Source of the DNA: Paragemmobacter straminiformis
GTDB taxonomy: Bacteria > Pseudomonadota > Alphaproteobacteria > Rhodobacterales > Rhodobacteraceae
Reading direction: 5' to 3'
Assembly: GCF_014243445.1 (NCBI RefSeq)
Contig: NZ_JACLQD010000001.1
Span: 186,001-250,000 of the forward strand
DNA: 64,000 bases
Shown here: positions 60,155 through 64,000 of the stretch, one piece after another
Numbering within the stretch: position 1 is the first letter of the stretch
Layout of the letters: each line of letters begins with the position of its first letter
Notes under the pieces: generated by a model
Database searches by the model: none
What the model saw: only the letters and a program-made list of their open reading frames with translations
Told to the model about the DNA's origin: nothing
Program-made: the position numbers and the translations under genes

Positions 60155-60592
60155 TTAGGCCTTCACGGCGGCAAGTTGCGCCTGAAGGGCTGCAACCTTG
60201 GTTGACCAAGCGGAGGACCGGAAATCGGACAATGCCCCCATCGTCAGGCCTGTCGCCAGCATGATCGGACCGACGAAAGCCGCAAGCAAAGGTCCCACCA
60301 GCGGAATGGTCCCGACAATCAGGGTAACGATGGAAGCGACTGCGACACCGAAAAGGATCCCCGGGAATGTCGTAACGATCTCGATTGCGACCGAAAGGAT
60401 CTTGCGACCGATAGCAACGACAGTTGATCCAACCGTCCAGGTGACATTTGCCAGATCGCGAAGCAAGGCTTTGAAATCCGCCGATACATCAAGTTGATCG
60501 ATGTGGGCGGTCAGTTTCCGCAGGGGAAGCGACAGGTTCAATTCTTTCAAAATCTCTGCGTTTTCCGAATTCTCGTGGTGTGTCTGTGACAT
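60155..60592 (-). CDS. Small membrane protein, first gene of operon B
   Basis: 145 residues with two hydrophobic segments in the second half (LFGVAVASIVTLIVGTIPL and LLAAFVGPIMLATGLTMGAL) and an amphipathic helical N-terminus (LLRDLANVTWTVGSTVV). It precedes the TerB-GTPase gene directly: its stop is 2 bases upstream of that gene's TTG start. It is probably a membrane partner of the GTPases. No motif recognised. Confidence 0.6.
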   Translation of the reverse strand: MSQTHHENSENAEILKELNLSLPLRKLTAHIDQLDVSADFKALLRDLANVTWTVGSTVVAIGRKILSVAIEIVTTFPGILFGVAVASIVTLIVGTIPLVGPLLAAFVGPIMLATGLTMGALSDFRSSAWSTKVAALQAQLAAVKA

Positions 60593-61321
60593 TAGAGCAT
60601 TCCGTGTGAATAACGCATTTAAACGGGCACATCTGTTCTCGCCAAGAGAAATGTCCGCCTCGGCCAGCCGTTGGCCTTCAGGTTAAGGGTGAGGACTGTG
60701 TGGAGCACCTCGCCATTCATGCTCTTAAACGGGCCCGCCGTTGCCATGAACCTGGATCGTCGGTCAAAATCATCACCAACATTTTGACGAGTTATCAGAA
60801 TCTCCATGGCTCAGACCACAGGCAAGGGTGAACGCCCTGCTTCTATTGACACTTGTGGGAAGCGTTGGGACCACGGAACCAAGGGGCCGCTAGGCCGCTG
60901 GACTGCCTTGCTACAAAACGTTCGCCCAAGAAATTTCCCTTTTTGAATGTGAGCAATTTTCCTTTTGTGTGAAGCCTCCTCGAGAGAAGGAACTCTTGTC
61001 GCGCCAGCAAGAGCCATCGCGCAGGATGACCCGGCTCGCCGACAATCGTTCGAGGGCTGAAACGAGTTCAGAAGCGTCGTAATTGTGTCCGCGGCTTTCA
61101 AACGCCACACTAGCTGTCAGTTCGTGAAGCAGTTCCCGCATACTAGGACTTGCGACCAGCTCTCAAAGTAGGAGCTCGCATCAGAGACCCAGTCAAATAT
61201 ATGGTTTTGGACACACCATATAAGGGTCAAAGGGGCAAGCGCGCTTATAGCCTATTCTGTTGCGGAACTATGGTCAGTGCCATAACGTGTAGATAGTATT
61301 CCTCATAACTAACTGGCCTTC
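60593..61321. other. Mostly gene-free region between operon B and RecQ
   Basis: About 730 bases. A minus-strand frame at 60911-61141 starts plausibly (MRELLHELTASVAFESRGHN) but its end is not protein-like, so it may be a gene remnant. An in-frame stop 10 bases before the RecQ start and the lack of a ribosome site there suggest a recombination junction near 61300. Confidence 0.4.
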
Positions 61322-64000
61322 ATGCCTTTCTTCGGTTTCTTGCGCTCAAAGGCTGGGGACAAGGCCCCCTTGTTGGAGCGCTGTCTTTCCGTCGATCTGG
61401 AGGTCGACCCGAAGACAGCCACGATTTTCGATCTTGCTGCTGTCCGCCATGGGTCAAGCCCTCCAGTTGTTGCGGTGCTGGCCAGACTCGCGCAATCGCT
61501 CGACCGGCTCGAAGCGGCGCTCGAAGACGCGGATCATATCATCGGCCACAACATCCTTCGCCACGACATCGAACACCTGCTGGCCGCCCGCCCGAGGCTT
61601 CGTGCCAAGATGACGGCGCCCATCGACACGCTGTGGCTGAACCCGCTGGCCTTTCCGCGCAATCCCTACCACCACCTCGTGAAGCATTATCAGGACGGGC
61701 GCTTGCAGGCGGGGCATGTGAACGACCCCGAACTGGATGCGCGGCTGGTCTTCGAAGTGCTGGACAACCAGATCGCGGCACTCAAGGCCCAGCCCCCCGA
61801 TACCCTCTTGGCGTGGCACCATCTCGTGACACGGACGGACCGCTCCGAAGGGTTCGACGCGGTGTTCCGCGAGGTCCGCAGAGCATCGGCTCCCGATGAG
61901 GCGACCGCCCTGTCGGCGATCCGAAGGCTGCTAGACGCGCAAGCCTGCGGGGCGCAGGTCGATACAGCACTGGACGGGCTGCGAGACAGGCAAATGGCCT
62001 GGCCAATGGCCTATGCTTTGGCGTGGATCTCCGTCTCTGGCGGGGAATCCGTTATGCCGCCTTGGGTGCGGGCCTCGTTCCCGCAGGCGGCGCTGATCGT
62101 GCGTGCGCTGCGCGACACGAATTGCGGCAAGCCTTCGTGCCAATGGTGCGCGACCATGAACGACCCCAAGGGTGCGCTGAAGAAGTGGTTCGGCTTTCCG
62201 GCCTTCCGCCCCGAACCGACCGACGCCACGGGCCGCCCGCTGCAAGAGGTGATCGTCGAGAAAAGCATGGCGCATGGCCATGTGCTTGGCATTCTTCCGA
62301 CCGGCACGGGGAAATCGGTCTGCTATCAGGTTCCCGCCCTCAGCCTTTATGAAAAGACCGGCGCGTTGACGGTCGTGATCTCGCCGCTCGTTGCCCTGAT
62401 GGCCGATCAGGTTCAGGGGATGGAGCGCGCGGGCATTTCCTCGGCCGTCACGATCAACGGGATGCTGTCGATGCCTGAGCGGCAAGAGGCGCTGGATCGC
62501 GTCCGGCTGGGTCAGGCGGCTATCCTGCTGATCTCGCCCGAGCAGTTACGCTCGGTCTCGGTCCGGTCGGTATTGAAGCAGCGCGAGGTCGGGCTTTGGG
62601 TGCTGGACGAGGCGCATTGCGTCTCGAAATGGGGTCACGACTTCCGGCCCGATTATCGCTACATTGGGCGCTTCATCCGGGAATTTTCGGGGGATGCGCC
62701 AATCGCGCCCGTGCTATGCCTGACTGCCACGGCAAAGCCCGAGGTCGTGCGCGACATCACCGATCATTTCCGTGATCGGCTCGGTGTCGAGCTGGGCCTT
62801 TTCGACGGCGGGGCGACGCGGACGAACCTGACGTTCTCCGTCTTGCCGACAGGCCGTGAAAGCAAGCTGGGCGACATCCTAAAAGCGATCGAGGATCATT
62901 TGCCCGAGGGGCGCTCGGGCGCTGTGGTCTATTGTGCAAGCCGGAAAGCAACTGAAAGGATTGCAGAACATCTGAAAAGTCAGGGACTGGCCGCAGCCCA
63001 CTTTCATGCAGGACTGACTGCCGAAGAAAAACGGACCGTGCAGGAAGCCTTTCGCATCGGCGACTTGCGGGTCATTGCGGCGACCAACGCCTTCGGGATG
63101 GGAATCGACAAGCCCGATATCCGGCTTGTCGTCCATGCCGACATTCCCGGTTCGCTCGAAAACTACCTGCAAGAGGCGGGGCGCGCCGGACGCGACCGAC
63201 AGCCCGCCGACTGCGTGCTGCTTTACCATACCGACGATGTCGAACGGCAATTTACGTTGACCGCCCGCTCGCATCTGAAACGGCACGAGATCGGTGCGAT
63301 CCTGAAAGCACTGCGCCGGATCGACGAACAGGGCCGCAACGGTGGCAAGGTGGTTGCGACCACGGGCGAGATCGTGCGCGAGGAGAAGGACCGCGAATTC
63401 GTCCGCGACAGCGCGACAGATGACACACGGGTCAAGACGGCGGTGTCTTGGCTGGAGGAGGCGACGCTCGTCGCCCGCGAAGAGAACCGGGTGCAGGTGT
63501 TTCCGTCATCGCTGCGCGTCCGCACTCTGGCCGAAGCGGAAACCCTGCTGAACAAGCCCCATATCACCAGCACGCGGCGCAAGCAGCTTCTGGACATCGT
63601 GCGCCACCTGATGAACGTGCCCGCCGATCAGGGCGTCTCGACCGATGAACTCACCGGGATCGCGGGCCTGACCCACCGCGGGCTCGCCAAGGCGATGGCC
63701 GATCTCGAAACGCTCGGCGTGGCTAAGAATGACATCGCCATCACGGTTCAAGTCCATATCGGGATCGAGAACGCCTCGCGCCAACGCTTCGCGGCGGCCA
63801 GCGCGCTGGAACGCGGGCTGATCGGCACGATGCGCGAACTCTCACCCGAAGCCGATGCCCATGGCGGCGGCCATCTCGACCTGACCCTCGCCAGCCAAAG
63901 ACTGCGCGAAACGGGGAACGCCAGCGCGGGCCCCCACATCCTCGAACGCCTCCTCCGCAGCATCGAACGCGACGGGCGCGACGAGGATGGCGGCCAAGGC
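61322..64000 (+). CDS. RecQ-like DNA helicase with N-terminal DEDD exonuclease, 3' end outside window
   Basis: Reads open through the window end (893 residues visible). N-terminal DnaQ-like exonuclease: LSVDLEVD near residue 22 (D-x-E), HIIGHNILRHDIEH near residue 76 and HVNDPELDARL near residue 138. Helicase: Walker A ILPTGTGKSVCYQVPAL near residue 325, DEAH-box LDEAHCVSKWGHDFRP near residue 428 and motif VI YLQEAGRAGRDRQ near residue 617. The combination is not the host RecQ. No ribosome site precedes the ATG, and an in-frame stop lies 10 bases upstream. Position suggests it is the displaced last part of the WYL-AddAB-like cassette. Confidence 0.85.
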   Translation, partial: MPFFGFLRSKAGDKAPLLERCLSVDLEVDPKTATIFDLAAVRHGSSPPVVAVLARLAQSLDRLEAALEDADHIIGHNILRHDIEHLLAARPRLRAKMTAPIDTLWLNPLAFPRNPYHHLVKHYQDGRLQAGHVNDPELDARLVFEVLDNQIAALKAQPPDTLLAWHHLVTRTDRSEGFDAVFREVRRASAPDEATALSAIRRLLDAQACGAQVDTALDGLRDRQMAWPMAYALAWISVSGGESVMPPWVRASFPQAALIVRALRDTNCGKPSCQWCATMNDPKGALKKWFGFPAFRPEPTDATGRPLQEVIVEKSMAHGHVLGILPTGTGKSVCYQVPALSLYEKTGALTVVISPLVALMADQVQGMERAGISSAVTINGMLSMPERQEALDRVRLGQAAILLISPEQLRSVSVRSVLKQREVGLWVLDEAHCVSKWGHDFRPDYRYIGRFIREFSGDAPIAPVLCLTATAKPEVVRDITDHFRDRLGVELGLFDGGATRTNLTFSVLPTGRESKLGDILKAIEDHLPEGRSGAVVYCASRKATERIAEHLKSQGLAAAHFHAGLTAEEKRTVQEAFRIGDLRVIAATNAFGMGIDKPDIRLVVHADIPGSLENYLQEAGRAGRDRQPADCVLLYHTDDVERQFTLTARSHLKRHEIGAILKALRRIDEQGRNGGKVVATTGEIVREEKDREFVRDSATDDTRVKTAVSWLEEATLVAREENRVQVFPSSLRVRTLAEAETLLNKPHITSTRRKQLLDIVRHLMNVPADQGVSTDELTGIAGLTHRGLAKAMADLETLGVAKNDIAITVQVHIGIENASRQRFAAASALERGLIGTMRELSPEADAHGGGHLDLTLASQRLRETGNASAGPHILERLLRSIERDGRDEDGGQG

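Noticed and set aside
50505-60592. Canonical Zorya, BREX, DISARM or Shango system
   Set aside because: No ZorC/ZorD-like, BrxL/PglX, or DrmA/B-like genes occur in the block. The TerB-like domain and the distant RecQ-like gene recall Shango, but the gene order and GTPases do not fit what I know of it.
60911-61141. Small minus-strand gene MRELLHELTASVAF...
   Set aside because: The first about 45 residues look protein-like, but the remainder is basic and irregular, there is no ribosome site, and no partner gene; at most a remnant.
1-64000. CRISPR arrays
   Set aside because: No series of identical 25-40 base repeats with regular spacers was seen; the only tandem arrays are the 15-bp coding repeat at 9406 and short phased motifs near 17.5-17.8 kb.

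Overview
The window is high-GC DNA with alphaproteobacterial features. Codon use, short Shine-Dalgarno spacing, frequent 4-bp ATGA gene overlaps and family-level resemblance point to a member of the Rhodobacteraceae (Rhodobacter/Paracoccus-like). It joins ordinary chromosome (about 1-9.8 kb) to a long accessory region (about 9.8-64 kb) made of prophage remnants, an integrase-bearing island and stacked defence-type genes.

Backbone, 1-9810: a membrane protein cut by the window edge, an ABM-fold monooxygenase, a GFA-type zinc protein, and an F420-reductase-like NADP-binding protein divergent from a LysR regulator. A four-gene catabolic operon follows: DapA-family lyase, aldehyde dehydrogenase, FAD amine/amino-acid oxidase and a GcvA-type LysR regulator. 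Next come a glycine betaine/proline-type binding protein and its ABC ATPase. The same palindrome (ATTAG-N5-CTAAT) lies upstream of both the catabolic operon and the binding-protein gene, suggesting one LysR regulon linking uptake and degradation. The ATPase gene is broken near 9811 by foreign DNA, and its 3' half is not in the window.

Prophage remnant, about 9811-17560: a 5'-truncated tail-tip (gpJ-like) gene, two tail genes, a Mu-type Com zinc finger, a C5-cytosine methyltransferase overlapping Com, and a Dam-type adenine methyltransferase. The order tail-com-modification resembles the right end of Mu-like phages. A co-directional pair of unknown genes (one soluble, one membrane) sits at the end like a moron.

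Integrative island, from about 17560: a 48-nt 3' fragment of tRNA-Phe on the minus strand (att-like), a tyrosine integrase preceded by three direct repeats, a Fic protein, a single-chain type ISP restriction-modification enzyme followed by a GmrSD-like DUF262-HNH protein, two small unknown genes and a PD-(D/E)XK nuclease. Then comes a cassette of a UvrD/RecB-like helicase-nuclease, an AddB-like nuclease, an unknown protein and a WYL regulator. A RecQ-like helicase with an N-terminal DEDD exonuclease enters at 61322 and runs off the window. The cassette and RecQ look like one locus split by about 23.7 kb of other genes.

Inside that insert (37647-61321): a second GmrSD-like protein, a serine recombinase with regulators, a DUF429-like RNase H-fold protein, a HEPN-like plus large membrane protein pair, a metallophosphoesterase and a small XRE protein. 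It also holds two minus-strand operons that are the best candidates for undescribed systems. Operon A (56405 to 50505) encodes a multi-TM coiled-coil protein, a membrane-anchored vWA-like protein, a ZorA/MotA-like channel with a long coiled-coil tail, an OmpA-domain protein fused to a staphylococcal-nuclease domain, and a small two-TM protein. Operon B (60592 to 56711) encodes a small membrane protein, a TerB-like/GTPase/DUF697-like protein and a second GTPase. The picture is a layered defence island. All functions are inferred by reading the sequence, without database searches.
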